Source: Gymnogyps californianus
Taxonomy: Eukaryota > Chordata > Aves > Accipitriformes > Cathartidae
Length of the DNA: 64,000 bases
Assembly: GCF_018139145.2 (NCBI RefSeq)
Contig: NC_059480.1
Coordinates: forward strand, 15,872,428 to 15,936,427
Direction of reading: 5' to 3'
Position 1 is the first letter of the stretch; each line of letters opens with the position of its first letter. Below the pieces are notes generated by a model, which was not told where the DNA came from, ran no database searches, and saw only the letters and a program-made list of their open reading frames with translations. Shown here one piece after another: positions 63,080 through 64,000 of this stretch. The position numbers and the translations under genes were made by a program.

Positions 63080-64000
63080 GGTGCAGTTTTGTGGCTGGAG
63101 GGGGCCCGCCCAGCTCCTGCGGGTTGGCCCGAGCAGAGCACCCGCTGGTAAACTGGTGGTCTACCTTGGGACCGCTCTAACCAGAGGCAGCTTGGTGCCC
63201 ACCACGGCACTCGGCTTGCACGCTCCCCGGATGAGGCACCGACACCCCCCCGGCAACGCAGCCCTTGGGGTGCCGGGGGCTGTCGCCTTGTCTCTGCTTG
63301 CACGGAGAAGCAGGGAAAGCCATGGAGATGCTCGGCTGCTGAGGCTGGGTGCTCGGGCACCTACAGCAACGGCCGAGGAGGTGGCCGGGGCGGCTGCACA
63401 AGTCGCAGGCGGCTCCCTCGGAGGGGACGGGCGGGGCTGCGGCTCCGGGGAAGCCCGGCTCCCCGCGGGGGCGGCGGGCCGGCCCGGGGGCTGCCCGGGC
63501 GGAGGGGCAGAGCCGCCGCGGAGCTGCAGTTGCCTCGCTCTGCCTGCGCGATTTTTCTCATCCAAACCTCGATCACGTAGGATTGCGTAGAGGAGGGCGA
63601 GCGGGAGCAGCTGCAATTCTCCCCGAGCCCGGAGCCCAGCTCCCGGCCGGCACCGACCCGACCCGCCCGGCCGCCGCGGGGCTGCGGGGCTCCCCGCCGC
63701 CTTGGCAGCAGCTCCGCGCGGCGTGGGCCTCCGGGGGGGCTTCCCCGGCCCCTCCCTCCCCCCTCCTCCCCCCGCTTCGCCTCCTCCTCCTCCCCCCCCC
63801 CCCCCCGACTCCCGGGCTGGGCCGGTGGATGCGGGCGGGCGGCGGGCGCGGCTCGGCTCGTCCTCGCCCCGCCGCCGTCGGGCGGCACCGCGGAGCATCC
63901 TGAGCCCCGCACGGAGCAGCAGCAGCAGCAGCCGCACCCCCCCGCCCTCCTCCTCCTTCTCCTCCTCCACCACCTCTTCCTCCTCCTCCCCGCCTCGTAT
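63080..64000. promoter_or_regulatory. CpG island, likely promoter, cut by window end
   Basis: Dense CpG from about 63080, strongest after 63360, continuing past the window end. It contains a 15-C run at 63792-63806, a short GCA/CAG repeat at 63916-63932 and a CTC/CCT-rich tract at about 63948-63990. A less GC-rich patch at 63545-63630, with a GATCACGTAGGATTGCGTAG motif, stands out and may mark a start region or conserved 5' UTR. Long frames on both strands (63161-63973 minus, 63349-63903 plus) reflect lack of stops in GC-rich DNA. Direction of transcription is not resolved; the gene body is outside the window or on the other side. Confidence 0.8.
63916..63932 (+). repeat. Short GCA (CAG) triplet repeat
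   Basis: About five to six GCA units inside the CpG island, followed by C-rich and CTC-rich sequence. It may be 5' UTR or coding; undecided. Confidence 0.7.

Noticed and set aside
63161..63973. 270-codon minus and 184-codon plus frames in the second CpG island
   Set aside because: Same compositional effect; low-complexity residues and no domain.
1..64000. CRISPR arrays, operons, prophage or other prokaryotic systems
   Set aside because: No spaced direct repeats, ribosome-binding sites or dense coding; the sequence is clearly vertebrate.

Overview
This window looks like non-coding chromosomal DNA from a bird, most likely a neoavian. The evidence is a set of CR1 LINE fragments in several age classes (the dominant avian retrotransposon), one solo LTR that I recognise from memory as an ERVL-type family common in neoavian genomes, moderate GC with isolated dense CpG islands, and no prokaryotic gene structure. 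No complete protein-coding gene can be supported. Nearly all open frames are under 130 codons, have no recognisable domain and overlap on both strands. The few longer ones lie in CpG islands, GC-rich patches or the pyrimidine tract, where stop codons are rare by composition.

Layout. 1-20 kb is intergenic or intronic sequence. It holds an old minus-strand CR1 piece (about 5.1-5.3 kb), an old plus-strand LINE remnant (about 14.8-15.5 kb) and a broken, intronless copy of ribosomal protein L31 (16.6-17.0 kb). A CpG island at about 20.2-21.1 kb contains a possible first exon on the plus strand, with an ATG at 20838 and a CAG|GTGGGG donor after 20925. A degenerate C-rich repeat runs on to about 21.5 kb. 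21.5-47 kb is gene-free and contains a well-preserved CR1 3' end (27.3-27.9 kb), an ancient CR1 (31.7-32.3 kb) and a very short CR1 tail (38.4 kb).

At 47.4-48.0 kb there is a striking composite: a 460-bp polypyrimidine tract with an internal 16-17 bp periodicity, a 14-G run, a 73-nt near-perfect GC-rich palindrome, and a 12-C run. From 48 to 59 kb there are AT-rich, conserved-element-like stretches, more ancient CR1, and the 605-bp solo LTR (55807-56411) with a probable 5-bp target duplication. From 59.5 to 62.6 kb the sequence is AT-rich and resembles a conserved non-coding block. The last 0.9 kb is a second CpG island, cut by the window end.

Interpretation: two CpG-island promoters about 43 kb apart, with candidate regulatory elements between and upstream of them. 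They could be alternative promoters of one large gene or the starts of two genes. The sequence alone does not identify the gene. No coding system can be demonstrated; the most unusual object is the tract-plus-hairpin at 47.4-48.0 kb.
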